This document shows positions 12,901-26,307 of a DNA stretch of 64,000 bases, piece after piece (the first letter of the stretch is position 1; each line of letters opens with the position of its first letter). The notes below the pieces were generated by a model. It was given only the letters and a program-made list of their open reading frames with translations. It searched no databases and was not told the origin of the DNA. Source of the stretch: Raphanus sativus (taxonomy: Eukaryota > Streptophyta > Magnoliopsida > Brassicales > Brassicaceae); NCBI RefSeq assembly GCF_000801105.2, contig NC_079514.1, positions 8,866,001 through 8,930,000 of the forward strand, in the 5' to 3' direction. Both the position numbers and the translations under genes were made by a program.

Positions 12901-14354
12901 AAGAGAATCAAACCTGTGTGATAAAGCCAATGAGAAACACAAGGAAACCAACTGTTGTAGCTGAAGATGATTTGCTAATGAAAGATGATAGCACGAACGC
13001 TAGGCCAATCTAGTAACACAAAGGATAGATAAGTTTTAAGTGATAACCCAGAAATAATCAATGGAAAATAATTAAGAATGATGAGGATCTTTAATTACCA
13101 TATTAAACTGAAAAAGTAAGAAAAGTAGGAAGACAACAAAAAAACTGTTTTTCAAGAAAAAGGCGAATCGGAACATCATTCCAAAGAGGACTAAGAAGAG
13201 TGATGATACAAATGTAAGGAGTCCTTCCCATGTGAGCCATGATAACCAATAAGCTGTATCAAAAACTCCCATCATTGTCATGGCCTGACGAAGTTTTAGC
13301 TCTTTCTCCGTAACAAGAGAACCGAGCTGGAGAACAAAGCCAAACATGGAGAAGGCAAGAAAAAAGATTGGTCCCATTACTTTGAGTGCAGAGATAGCTT
13401 CAGCTATAATAGCTGGCCGTGCAAATTCTTTAAATCCAAAACCCCAGCCAAACTTTGGATCTGAAATAGTGAAAATACAAAAAAAAAAAAGTCAAAAAGA
13501 AGACATGTACATTTATGGATTTCCAACTAAAAAGTAATTAAAAACTAATTGATGATAAGTGAATTTGTAGACATTTCAACTTATTAGTACTAGTTATGAG
13601 TTTTTCAATTTTCAATATGATACTTTGTCTCTAAGCTCAAAGATTTCAAGATGGTACCTCCAATTAAAGACCTCGCAATCTCACGCTCTGCAGCTATTTG
13701 AAGAGGAACAAGGAACTTAAAAGTTGGATCTTCAACACGACCACGTTTTTTCTCCGATGAGGAATTTGTCTGAACTCCATAGCTGATTATTGTAGCATTC
13801 CTTTCCACAAAATGCAAAGCTCCTGGGACTTGCAAAGGATGTGACATAAACCATGCATCGACCTCCTCAGGTGCTTTGAATGATTGAACCTGAGAAAAAC
13901 ACACACACACACATACACAAGAGAAACATTTCAGCACCTTTATTAAGTTAAAACTAAAAATAACCAAACATAATAAGAACCTAACCTTGTTGGTCGGAAT
14001 TGGTCTCCCCGGATTGTTAGCCATGATTGCAGAGACGATGTCAGTCACACGACGGCTATCGTTACCACTCCATAAGAAGTCGTAGCAAGGAAGCTTCACG
14101 AAGAACTTATCCTCACAAGGAAGAATAGGCGGCGAAAACAGAAGCGTGGGATCGGTTACGTTCTTGTAGGCACTTGAGGATGCTTCGCTCGCCTTCATAG
14201 CTTCCTCGATACAGAATATGACAAGGATGAAGAAGAATGATGAGAAAAGCTGAAGACACGTAGATCTCATGTTCCTCCATGATAGCAGCAGGTTCTTCTT
14301 AAACAACGCCGTGAACTGCTGATACAGAAGCGGTAAACCTTGTTGCAAAACCAT
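9998..14354 (-). CDS. ABCA2: ABC transporter A family half-transporter, ABCA2/ATH1-like
   Basis: Fifteen exons on the minus strand: 14354-13986, 13889-13658, 13460-13099, 13009-12914, 12833-12633, 12554-12395, 12307-12081, 11884-11767, 11674-11598, 11498-11409, 11297-11154, 11060-10770, 10679-10599, 10509-10333 and 10234-9998. They close in frame to 953 residues. The order is a cytosolic start ([10 protein letters not shown]), a first membrane span, a large extracytosolic loop, a cluster of membrane spans and one ATP-binding domain. Walker A GPNGAGKT is at about 565-572, the signature SYSGGMKRR at about 665 and Walker B LVFLDEP at about 686-692. All catalytic motifs are intact. The C-terminus ([11 protein letters not shown], then GIVIDL) matches my memory of Arabidopsis ABCA2 (At3g47730), a family assumed to move lipids in membranes. 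Two introns appear to use GC donors: CCG|GCATGT after exon 11 and GAG|GCACGC after exon 12. Confidence 0.93.
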
Positions 14355-14661
14355 TATCAAGATTTTTTTTGGTTAGTTTTCAAAAAACATAATATGAGAA
14401 ACGTTTTCTCTTCTGTTAATTCTATACCTATTCTATATCTAAGAATACGTAAGGTAACATCTAAAAAAAAGGTTTACGGACATGCGATCTTTTCTTTCCA
14501 ATTTTTAAGGTCCACGTTAAACTATGTTTATTTCACATATGACCTATTTTGGGCAGTTCTATTTGTTTATTTTTTTCCTTATAATTGATTATATATTGTG
14601 ATCTTTCATCTTCAATTTTTAAGGGTTTGACTATTCTCCCACGTTTTTTCTTTCTTCATTG
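14355..14661. promoter_or_regulatory. Shared promoter region between two divergent ABCA genes
   Basis: Only 307 bp separate the ATG of the minus-strand ABCA gene (14354) from that of the plus-strand ABCA gene (14662). Both promoters and 5' leaders must fit here or overlap. I see no unambiguous TATA box for either direction. Confidence 0.6.
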
Positions 14662-17600
14662 ATGGCTGATCCTAGTCCCGCAAGTTTTGGGACGCAGGCA
14701 AATGCGTTACTCAGGAAAAACTTAACGTACCAGGTCGGTTTTCTCTGATAATTATTAGGCGGTCCTGAAATTTTTAAAGGTTATAGGTAATTAGTATTAG
14801 TTCTTCTTTTTTTCACAAATTTGGAAACGTATGTGCAGGACTACCCTGGTTATTATCCCCTAATTGTTATGTAAAACTATCTTTTTTATTAAACTCATGG
14901 AAATTGAACTGCAGAGGAAACATATATGGACGAATGTTAGGCTCATCCTAGTTCCACTCTTCCTCTGCTTAATTCTCCTAGCGATTCAGCATGTGATGGA
15001 TGCGCTCATGAAGAGTGTCTCTGATATGGCTGGTGACTGTAAAAGTAACCCTAATTTATCTGGTGGTAAGTGTCCCATCCCAAACCCTCCAATGTTGCCT
15101 CCCATGTTGCAGATTCCACAACATGAACTCCGTTCTGTTAAAACCGATTTTCTTCCCTACAAAGACCTCCCTGACAAGTCATGTAGAGGAACAATGGGAG
15201 GATCTTGTCCGGTAACTATACTTATGACTGGTGACAAACAGCCCCTTGGTAAATGTATATACTTCTCTTCCTTGTTTGATAAGTAACTTTTATTTCTCCT
15301 TGTTGCATGCGAAACTTACCCAAGCGTGTTCTCTTTCAGCTTTATCCGCGAATATATTTTCTACCTCTTTCGCGGTTAATTCCTCCGACCTCTTGCCTAC
15401 TTTAGCCAATAATGTCTTGGTATGTCTTTCTTTTTGAGGCTGCTATGGCCATCTCTGAGATTTATGGAGTCTGAAACAATTACTAAACCATTTTTCTTTT
15501 AATCATTTGGAGGCCTAATTATATATACATATTAACCATTAATATTTTGGAGGCCATAGGTGAATGTTTAATCTGGCTAATGCTCATGACCACCTCTGGA
15601 TATATATGTCTGAATTTGAGTGCAAGAGTCTACATTCATTCCATCTCCTTTTTTTCAGGGCACAACAATCGCAGCAGATAAAAACAATTACGCAGATCCA
15701 GGGCTTGCCTCAGGTCTCCCTATCTACAGTATCCAACCTCTTTGCAATGCAAACTCTACATGGCCACTCTCTCTTGAAAAAATCCAGACAGGTATTTCTT
15801 TTACCTCTTGCTTGTGATGTAACTGATGTTCAAAGGGAAAGTTTGACTTGAGAGATGATAAACTAACCTGAATTGGTTCGTGTCCTAAATATCCCCCCAG
15901 AGGTGAAGTGTGTTCAAGGGTTGTGTCTCTGGAGAAATAACTCTGCAGATGTCAATAATGAGCTTTTCAAGGGTAGTTATAGGGGAAACCCTGCTGGAAT
16001 TACAAATGAGATCGCTGCAGGTTTCGAATTTTTCTTCCATATATTACATTTTATGTACTATCTTCATCGCGTATACTTAGGATCCACCTCAACTTTTCTA
16101 TGCATTAGCATACGATCTCATGAGTACGGATAAGAGGAACTTCAATGTGACCATCTGGTATAACTCAACCTACAAAGACGAGTTTTCAATTGGGCCTGTG
16201 AAGCTGGTCCGAGTTCCCCGATCTATCAATCTGGTACAATATATTGTACTCTCAAGACATATGCATCCACTTACAATCGTGTTTCTCTCATTGTTAACAT
16301 ATGCCTCTGCAGATATCAAATGCTTATCTAAAGTTTCTGAAAGGCCCCGGGATAAGGATATTATTTGAGTTTGTCAAAGAAGTTCCTAAACACGCAACTA
16401 TATTGAACACTGACATAGCGTCCTTGCTTGGTCCACTTTTCTTCACTTGGGTTGTTCTTCTTTTGTTCCCTGTAAGTTCTCTCCTACCAGAGACTTGAAT
16501 GTTTTTAATTATTCCTTTGTATGTAAATGACTAGCTATAAATCTTGCAGGTGATCTTGACATCATTGGTGTATGAGAAACAAGAACGTCTAAGAATTATA
16601 ATGAAAATGCATGGCTTAAGCGATGGTCCGTATTGGTTGATTTCATATGCCTATTTTCTAACTATATCCGTGTTGTATGTTGCTTCTTTGGTGATCTTCG
16701 GATCAGTAATAGGACTCAAGTACTTTCGGCTCAATACCTATAGCATCCAGTTCGTTTTCTATTTTATCTACTTGAATCTACAAATCGCTCTTTCCTTTCT
16801 TGTTTCTTCAATATTCTCAAAGGTTAAGACTGTTACAGGTAATAATAACATATTATTTTTCTCATCAAGAACATGCCAATGTTCAAAATTGAATGGTCTC
16901 TTTGTTTTTATGGATTAATTGTAGTCGTTGCTTACATAATTGTGTACGGTAGTGGGCTCTTGGGAAGCTTTCTCTTCCAAAAGATGCTTGAAACTCAGTC
17001 ATTTCCGGGTAACCTTAACAAAAAAAAAAAAATTAATATGCTCGTTTTTATCACTTACTTTCTTATTTTTTGGTATATAATATCTATATGCCTTACAGAG
17101 GAATGGATTGTTGCCTTGGAATTGTATCCTGGGTTTTCTCTATACCGGGGGTTGTATGAGTTCTCACAATATGCCTCCAGGGGAAGTGGGATGAAGTGGC
17201 AAGATATCAGTGATAGTGGAATGGGTGAAGTTTTATGCATCATGTCGATAGAGTGGTTTCTGGCTCTCATCATAGCCTTCTATATTGATCAAGTTTTCTC
17301 ATCTGGGAAGCACCCTTTCTTTTTCTTGAACCCTTCCAAGAAGTCTTCTTCTATACCAAGTAAGCCTACCGTGCAGAGGATGGATTCTAAAAAAGTCTCC
17401 ATAGACATGGGGAAAATAGATGTCAGTCAGGAGGTATGTTTAACAAGTCATATTTTTGGGCTTTCCATGTGTTCTCTGATGTTAACATTAAATGAGATAA
17501 TAAACAGAGGGAAAAGGTGCAACAATTGAGAAATGAAGGTAGCGCAGGGCACGCCATCTTGTGTGACAACTTGAAAAAAGTGTATCCAGGTAGAGATGGT

Positions 17601-19015
17601 AACCCTCCAAAAATGGCAGTAAGAGGGTTATATCTCGACGTTCCTTCAGGAGAATGCTTCGGCATGCTTGGACCTAATGGCGCTGGAAAAACATCCTTCA
17701 TCAGTATGGTCAGTTTCGACAAAACAGTTTCACAAATAAACGTTATAGTGTGTCAAATTTTGTAATCTTTTACTGTATTTTTTGTTGTTTCCATAGATGA
17801 CAGGGCTACTCAAACCTTCATCTGGAACAGCATTGGTTCAGGGTTTGGACATATGCAAGGATATGAACAAAGTATACACTAGCATGGGCGTTTGCCCACA
17901 ACACGAGTAAACACACACTTACAATTCTTCTGCATGTTCCTTCTTTACCAAGCAAATAAGAAACAGTTTAGAGAACAATTTCGGTTTTGTGGCATTCTCT
18001 TGGTTGTAGCTTGCTTTGGGAGACACTAACAGGGAGAGAACATCTTCTCTTCTACGGGCGACTCAAGAACTTTAAGGGCTCTGCTCTAACGCATGTATAT
18101 ATATATCTGCCACACCTTGCTGTCTTAGTTTAGTTTCGTGTTATATATAATTCCAGAAGAAGACAATATTGTTAATTCATTGATACATAATCATTTCAAG
18201 GCCGTGGAAGAATCTCTAAAGAGTGTAAGCCTTTTCGACGGAGGAGTTGGCGACAAACCTGCTGGAAATTACAGTGGAGGTATGAAAAGGCGGCTTAGTG
18301 TCGCTATATCACTTATTGGGAACCCCAAGGTACATGCATTCTTGTTGCTTGTGTCGTGTTTTCAAGCAATTTGGTTATTAACAAGCCTAAGGTGTGATTA
18401 ATCATTCTCTTAATTATTAGGTAGTTTATTTGGATGAGCCAAGCACAGGACTTGATCCAGCCTCGAGGAAGAACTTATGGGATGTGATTCAGCGTGCAAA
18501 ACAAAACACAGCAATTATCCTCACAAGTATATACATACATATATTATTTTCTTAGATTATATATGGGATGTGCTTAAGTGTTCTTCTTAAATAGACTTAA
18601 TCTTAACGTTAAGACTACGTTTTCAGCTCACTCGATGGAAGAAGCAGAGTTTCTATGCGATCGATTGGGAATATTCGTAGACGGGGCCTTGCAATGCATA
18701 GGAAACTCCAAGGAACTAAAGAGCAGATACGGTGGATCGTATGTGTTCACGATGACAACATCTTCAGAACATGAGGAAGATGTTGAGAGATTGGTATCAA
18801 CTGTGTCTCCCAACGCCAAGAAAGTATATCATCTCGCTGGTACACAGAAGTTCGAGCTCCCAAAGAACGAAGTTAGGATTGCTGAGGTGTTTAGGGCTGT
18901 AGAAAAGGCTAAATCCAACTTCACAGTCTTTGCTTGGGGACTTGCCGACACAACTCTCGAAGATGTCTTCATCAAAGTCGCTAAATCTGCTCAAGCCTTC
19001 ATTTCCTTGTCTTGA
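14662..19015 (+). CDS. ABC transporter A family half-transporter (ABCA/ATH)
   Basis: Sixteen exons: 14662-14733, 14915-15248, 15340-15419, 15659-15791, 15901-16020, 16109-16233, 16313-16471, 16550-16838, 16925-17008, 17099-17433, 17508-17708, 17797-17906, 18010-18094, 18201-18329, 18421-18526 and 18627-19015. They join to 916 residues without a break, a usual length for the family. The start MADPSPASFGTQANALLRKN is typical. A first span is followed by a Cys-containing extracytosolic loop, a multi-span region (about 340-560) and an ATPase domain: Walker A GPNGAGKT about 632-639, Q-loop CPQHE, signature NYSGGMKRR about 732 and Walker B VVYLDEP about 753-759. It sits next to the pectin methylesterase, as Arabidopsis ABCA11 (At5g61690) does, so it may be that orthologue; I did not separate it from ABCA12. 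Likely a membrane lipid transporter acting as a dimer. Confidence 0.94.
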
Positions 19016-19652
19016 TGAAGCCTGATTTTTCAAGTTAGGGTTTCTATTTTTTTGAGTCAAAGATGTGTCTTCGGGCGCACGCAACCAACTTCCTAATACT
19101 TCTCATGCAATTTGTATATACTATTAGCTGTACACGTTTTTTACATAGAAGCTTCAGCCTATGTTGAGATGTCCCATAATTATTCGTTGTTACATACTCT
19201 CTATGTATTACAAATTAATATGAACATGAAATATTTGCTTATGCCAATTTACATTGTCGGGCTGAGTATATGCAAATTAGTTGATGTCTTTTCTGACATT
19301 CAAACTGTGTCATCACATCAATCTTGGTGTTATATATGTGAATCCAACTAATCAATCATTGGCATATATTACCGTTATGTTTGGTTTTAGTACTTATTAG
19401 CTGATCAATTTGTTCCGAAAACAAAACAAACGGGTTTTACACCTTAACTAATTTAGTTAAGTCGAAGAACTAAAAAATGCATATATATAGTTAGGGATAA
19501 AAAACGAATAAAGAGCTGCAAAAACAGAAACAAAATTAGGGTAAAAAATGAATGGCTCGAGTGTTCTTTAACTTTTGGCCAAGGTATACATATACCACCA
19601 TCAGAAAAGAACAAAAATTATTCATCTTTATTCTACAAAAAAGTAGTAAGAA
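19016..19652. other. 3' flank of ABCA and promoter of the pectin methylesterase
   Basis: Short open frames here look like chance. The last 150 bp before 19653 should hold the pectin methylesterase promoter; 'tatacatata' near 19587 is a candidate TATA element about 65 bp upstream of the ATG. Confidence 0.4.
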
Positions 19653-21264
19653 ATGGGATACAATTGTGTGTCCTTAATACTAACAATCTCGCTTGCTGTG
19701 ATTACATGGCCCGTGGTTTGTGGTAACGATGCTACACCAATTCCTCAGAACAAAAACCAAATCGGGCAGTGGTTCAACACCAACGTCCCTTCGTTGGCTA
19801 GTAGAAAAGACACGTTAGATCCAGCTCTGTTGGCTGCTGAGGCTACCCCACGTGTTATTAAGGCATAACAATGTTCAGATTATTACATTCAAATAGTATT
19901 AGTGTTTTCTAAATAAATTGTATCTAAATCGGTCATTAATGCTACAAAGTCAACTAGACTGCCAAAATAGTGCATGATAATAATTAAAGTTGGTTATATT
20001 CATATGCGAATTGTTTTTGGTGTATCTATAAATGCAGGTGAAACAAAATGGAAGAGGCGATTTCAAGACATTGACCGAGGCGATAAATAGTGTAGCCGTA
20101 GGGAACAAGGAACGCGTGATCATCAAGTTAGGTCACGGTGAATACAAAGAGAAGGTTACGATTGATAGAAACAAGCCTTTCATCACATTGTACGGTGATC
20201 CAAATGCAATGCCCGTGTTGACATTCGATGGTACGGCAGCCGAATACGGAACAGTTGATAGCGCAACTCTCATTGTCTTGTCCGACTACTTCATGGCCAT
20301 CAACATCATTGTCAAGGTATATATATTTTTCATCTTAAAAACTTATTGTCTTAGTGATATGAAATTATGAATTTAGGTAGCCTATGTAATAAACCCTAAT
20401 TAAGATTCATCACTGTAACTGGTAACAAAACAGATGTCTATATAAATAACATTTTAAAAAATTGATAGAATTCTGCTCCAATGCCGGATGGAAAAAGGAA
20501 AGGAGCACAAGCTTTATCTATGAGAATCTCTGGCAACAAAGCAGCTTTCTATAACTGTAAATTCTATGGTTATCAAGACACGATTTGTGATGACACTGGA
20601 AACCATTTCTTCAAAGACTGTTACATCGAAGGGACATTTGATTTCATCTTTGGAAGTGGACGCTCTTTATACCTCGTACGTACCTAAGACCTAACATTCG
20701 TAAGACATGTTTTCGTGATGATTTCTAACTAATTAAAATCCTCCTTTTGGTTCATGCATGAAAAGAGTACACAACTAAACGTTGTGGGAGATGGACTCAG
20801 AGTTATCACAGCTCATGCTGGGAAAAGCAAGGAAGAGAAAAGCGGGTATTCATTCGTGCACTGCAAGGTTACAGGGACTGGAACTGGGATTTACTTGGGT
20901 CGAGCATGGATGAGCCACCCCAAGGTCGTCTACGCATACACTGACATGTCAAGTGTCGTAAACCCGTCTGGATGGCATGAAAACACCCGAACCGAGCGTG
21001 ACAAGTATGTAATCAAAAACCATTCTAATGTTATATGATGATTCACTAACAAAACGTCATTAACAAATATTTTTATATGTAAATTCACACGGATGGATGA
21101 GCAGGACGGTGTTCTACGGAGAGTATAAGTGCTCAGGACCAGGATCGCGGAAGGAGAAGAGAGTTAAGTATACACAGGACATTGACAACATAGAAGCTAA
21201 CTCTTTCATCTCGCTTGGCTACATCCAAGGATCCAGCTGGCTCCTCCCTCCTCCTTCTTTGTAA
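19653..21264 (+). CDS. Pectin methylesterase, secreted, without pro-region
   Basis: Five exons: 19653-19862, 20038-20316, 20469-20675, 20766-21004 and 21105-21264, giving 364 residues. Residues 1-24 form a signal peptide ending near VVCG. The pectinesterase beta-helix follows directly, so this is the type without an N-terminal inhibitor domain. Catalytic motifs are present: [11 protein letters not shown] and DFIFGSG carry the two Asp, and YLGRAW carries the Arg. The enzyme removes methyl esters from cell-wall pectin. Gene order and sequence fit Arabidopsis At5g61680, a member of a pollen-associated clade. The first intron seems to start with GC (AAG|GCATAA); a GT donor 9 bp upstream (CGT|GTTATT) would also keep the frame but drop three conserved residues (Val-Ile-Lys). 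Confidence 0.92.
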
Positions 21265-23337
21265 TCTCTCATAATCAATTGAGGCTTGTGTAAAACAAGG
21301 AATGAGAATCATCGGTTTAGTATAAAGTTTTATATATTATCAATCTCTATATTTTATTATGTTTAAAAATGTTTTAGGGGAAAATAACTATTTACGTCAT
21401 GTTCAAAAAGAAATTAACTATTTACGTATCAAACTTTCACATATTAGCCTAAGTGCTTCAAAGACTCTAGCTGATGCAGAGTGTTCAAAGATGACATCTT
21501 GACCAAGTATACATTGCGAAGTTCAGCCCACTAAGCCCATCTCTGCACTAGCGGTTGATACGCTTCTCGGTCAAAGGAAGAACATAAGATCTGTCAGTAG
21601 TTTTTCATAATGCATGCTTTGTGAGAAAATTATATGGATTTGATTATTCTCTGTACCGGTGCGGATTTGCCAACCTGTTTACTCCACTTAATTGTTTGAT
21701 CCATTCATGTCGCATAGACGTAATCCATTTTCTATATATTTTGTAAAACTGAGAAAAAATGTTGTAAGAAGCACTATGTGATCCCCTTTGTCTAATTCAT
21801 AACATGCGGTATGTTGAATCTAGTTGTGAGCTTTCAGATATTTATTTTAAATGATATGTATGTATATATATCGAATATAGATTATGAATATTAATATTCG
21901 ATAATATCCTAAATGCGACAGCATATAGTAGTTGCTCCACCGTAGGAAGTTGTGCGTGTGGACCGTTTTCCGTTGAAAATATGTTCAGAGTTGCCATCAT
22001 TCCTAAAAGGATTCTTTAGATATTTCTTAGAGCCAAATACAACTTCCAGTATGCGCTATAGATCTATATAATTGCTGGGGATAACAAAATTACTATATAA
22101 CTTTTGATTAGTGTTAAAAATATTGTGGAGTAGTGTAAAACATGTGGAAAGAGTTTCAAATCATTAAAGGGTAAACACAGTGCAAAACAACCATAACACA
22201 CCACAAAGCAACAAACAACTGTAGATATACATCAGAACAAGCTAACGAAGTGAATTGTTTTTTCGATCAATAAATATATACTGCCTCCGTACCACTATAA
22301 GATATTTTTAAAGATTTCGATTTTATTTTAAAATAAATGATTTCTCATTTTTTTAGACAAAATTTATTGTCATTTAAAATTTGTAACCAATTATATAATA
22401 GTGTATCTTTTTTAATTGGTTGAATCAGTTTTATTTAATGCTATTTTATATAACTAAGATAAATTACATAAAATTTTGCATTTTCTTAAACTTTGCGATA
22501 AAATTTTAAAATCCATTTAAAATGACACAGAGATAATATATTTTTAATCAGTTAACAGTTAACATCAGTATATTAAGACAATTTATATGTATATATTCCA
22601 TTTCATTTACCGGTCGAATATGAATGGATTAAAAGTTGTTGTAGCTTGTTGAAATTTTCGTGTCATTTAACATTTATGCTTTTACTCCCTCTGCAACTAT
22701 AAATGTTACAGATAATTGATCGAACTGATGATAAAACAGTGGCACTATGACACAAAATCAATATGTTGGAGAAGCTATATGCTTTAATTTATATGTATTT
22801 AATAATTTGATTTGTAGAATAGTAAATTATTTTTAGAAAAAGATAATTATAAAAACTAATATGTAATTTATTTATTTATAAATATTTATAATATCTTATA
22901 AAATATATTATTTATGTTTTGTTATTAAAATAATGAATCATATTCAGTTGTATAAGTTAAATTTTATTTTAAATATGAAATGTTGTTATTTTAAAAAAAA
23001 TTTAAAAATTATTGCAATTTTATTTTAATAATATAAATTTTATTTTTGGATATAAACATAATTTTGATATTATTAAATAAATATATTAATAATATTTTAT
23101 TATTTTTTATATTTATATATTTTATATGCAAATACTCTACCAAAACCTCCATATGAAAAAAGTGAATGAAGAACATTTGGAAAGCATTATCATCTTATAA
23201 GTATTTTTAAAATATTTTTCTAAAATTTGTTAATTAAACAATAAGGAAGATAATGCTTATGTTAATAGTTTGCTAATCAAGACTTGAATATGATTTGCAC
23301 ACATTTTTATTTCAATACTTGCGGAATAATATCATCA
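21265..23337. other. AT-rich intergenic DNA; expected ORANGE gene absent
   Basis: No gene seen. Arabidopsis has ORANGE (At5g61670) at this position. A degraded Stowaway-like MITE may lie at about 22280-22540 (start CTGCCTCCGTACCACTATAA, end ATGACACAGAGA). A second such end (ACTCCCTCTGCAACTATAAA) occurs near 22684. Confidence 0.5.
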
Positions 23338-25031
23338 CTAGGATAAGATCCGCGCCTTGCGCGGAATGAATTTAAAAACGTAGAATAAAAAGAATTGGTT
23401 TTGACAAATATAAAATTATATATTGCAGCTGTGTTATATATGTGTATATATATAACATTTTTAATATTTATATAATTATTTATAAATTGACGGTGAATGA
23501 ATGTAATTAGAATTGTCGATCATATTTTTTTTTTAATTTCATGCATTAGCCGATTTGTTGGATATGTTGAAGTCATAAAAAATAAAATTATGTTTTATTT
23601 TTTTAACAAAATGATTGATGAAAAAAATTATATATGATCGAAAATTAAAAACCCTAATTATTGTACAAATTGGAATTCTTACAACTTTATTTTACAAAAT
23701 TACATGGAAAATCCAAACTATAATATTATACACCTACATGTTGTGTTAGTAAAATAATTAGTCTCATTAGTTATGGGCCAAATTAATCATCATAAAAAGA
23801 AAATTATGTTTTATTTTTTTAACAAAGTGATTGATGAAAATATTTATATATGATGAAAAAAAAAATCTAATTATTGTACAAACCGGAATTGTCACAACTT
23901 TATTTTACAAAATTACATGGAAAATTCTTTATATATATTATAAGAGAAGCATATTATTTATATCTCATATCTTTTTCTCGAACAATGTTATATCTCGTAC
24001 TCTAATTCTCAAACTTCATATCTTAATTATAGTCCAAATCCATATAAAATTGAATCACAACTTTAAAAAGTAAAAAAAAAATCAACTTATTTTTTTAAAT
24101 ATTAAACCCAAACTATAACTACATTAATTATATATAATTATTTTGGTCGAAATTATATATTAATTATCATTATATTAAATGAAAACAGTTTTTTTAATGA
24201 GTTAATTTTAGTCTTTGATTGATTTCAATCCAAAGGCTACAAATCAATTTTTTTTTTTTTGATTGGTCATTATCTCAATCACACATCTCTAGCTCTTTCT
24301 TCCTAGATCTGTCTCTTTTTTCTCAGATCTTAAACTAATATTTTCTCCTCCTTTGAATCTCTATCTTCTTCAATCACCACCATCACACATACTTTCTTTA
24401 CAACTCCCCTTCACCACCACCACCACACGTCTTTTACTCACCTTCACCACCACCAAGAAGTAGAAGCAAGGCTCACCATACACGACCTCCGTTCGTTCAC
24501 TGTCCCAGAATCACCACGACCACATGACCTCCGTTCGTTCGCCGTCCCAGCATCACCACCACCATAACACCACGGTTTGACCTCTCTATCTCTCTCTCCT
24601 CTCTCTGTATCTCTCTCTCTCTCTCTTTTGAACTGGGCTATTTGTTTTTAGGATGGAGGAGGCAAGCAGAAGGAGCTGACGGCTTCAGATTCAAGACGGA
24701 GGTAGCCGCCGAAAACTGCCGTCAGTAAGGGCCACGAAAACGACACCCTTGAATCAGATGATGGCGAGTTTGGCTTCGTCGCTGCGTCTCGAGGAGCAGT
24801 GGTGAGCGGTGTCTCTGTATTTAATTTTTAAGATATATACACGATAACATGTATATATGTGTGTATTTGTTACGGTCGAAAACATGTATTTCTCTAGGGA
24901 ATTTATTTTTTAGACTATGCTAATACCAAACACGTTAAAATCTTGCCACATCAGCAATTTAATGGTCTAAATAACTGCCACATAGAAAGGGGTTTTTTTC
25001 AATTAATGCTTCCCTTTTAATATATAGAGGA
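23338..25031 (-). mobile_element. Non-autonomous Helitron, 1.7 kb
   Basis: Read on the minus strand, the element starts with TCCTCTATATATTAAAAGGG at 25031 and ends with a GC-rich hairpin (CCGCGC, loop, GCGCGG, plus-strand 23350-23364) followed about 8 bp later by CTAG (23338-23341). It lies between A and T, the usual Helitron insertion site, with no target duplication. No helicase is encoded. The interior (24250-24820) has a C-rich and CT-repeat stretch with CACCAC repeats that looks like captured gene DNA, but I cannot name its source. Confidence 0.82.
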
Positions 25032-26262
25032 TTCAAAAAGGAGTTTCGCAAAACAAGTAAACAACGAGCTTATATAAAACTTTTTTAAATTAACATATAC
25101 AATATCAGGCCATATGATCTTGTACATATGTAAGAAATCGTATTTTGTTTTATTTTTAAATAAATTAAGCTTGAATAAATTATTGATTCAAGTTTTTGAA
25201 TAAACTTAAATGTCAAAGAAATGTGAATGAGTTTACTAAGCAAATTGTTTGGAACGTTTCCAACTGAGTTGGATTAGTCAATCGATAATATCCTAGCTAG
25301 TTCAATATGTTCAAGTGTTCTTTAAAACAGGATACATCAAGTTCGCTCATCATCGCTCAGTTAATCCTGAAATTTTGATCGAAAAACATTCATTTAAACA
25401 TGCATCATTACAATAACCTTAGGGGCTAGGAACCAGTTCAGCCAAAGAATCAGATTTATTGTCTTCTTATGGTTTAAAGACAAATTAAATTCTGGAAAAT
25501 AGAGCATGATAGTTGAGCGATATCATGCAAAATCCAGGAGCTTTGACTGAACTGTAGCACGATTTATTATAAAGATGAAATAGTGATTTATCTACAATTT
25601 TCAGATGTCAATGGTTTTCATGTGTATATGCGTTTTATGGATGTATTTATGTTGTAATGATGAAGATGATGCTGAATATTTCATAACCACAAGCCGCAAT
25701 TAGTACAATTTCTTAGTGGCATTGATGTTGAGACACATCTTAAAGGGTCTTCTTGAAGATAATATTTGTACTTTAAAGAAACTCTAGTATCTCGGTAATA
25801 TCAAATATCTAATCATTTCTTTTGACATTTTATGTATATTTGATAACACCGACTATAATAGAGACAATGGAGATAAACTCTTTGAGTGGTAACTGATATT
25901 TAAAACAAGAAAAGGTTAACAAAATGTCCTCAGCTATTATATAATACATGTTTACAAATTAACATATCTTAGACTTAAATATATAACAATATACTGTATT
26001 ATCTAAAATAAGTAAATATAAAAATTGCTAAAAAATAATCCAAACTTTGAAGTGGAGGCAAAAATTTAACATAAACTAAATATAAACTAATTTTAAAATA
26101 TTTGTCCATGTATATTTTAAATCTCTTAATAATAAATATACGTGACGGTTTGAAACAATTGATTAATTACGAATATAAACTATAAAATTATTGTATTTAA
26201 AATAATTATATAAATATTTAAGTATATAATTAGTGTCAATGTACATCATTAATGATGAAAAG

Positions 26263-26307
<45 letters not shown>

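Noticed and set aside
24400..24620. Possible CRISPR-like repeats in the CACCAC and CT-rich stretch
   Set aside because: Simple-sequence repeats in plant nuclear DNA with no regular repeat-spacer layout.
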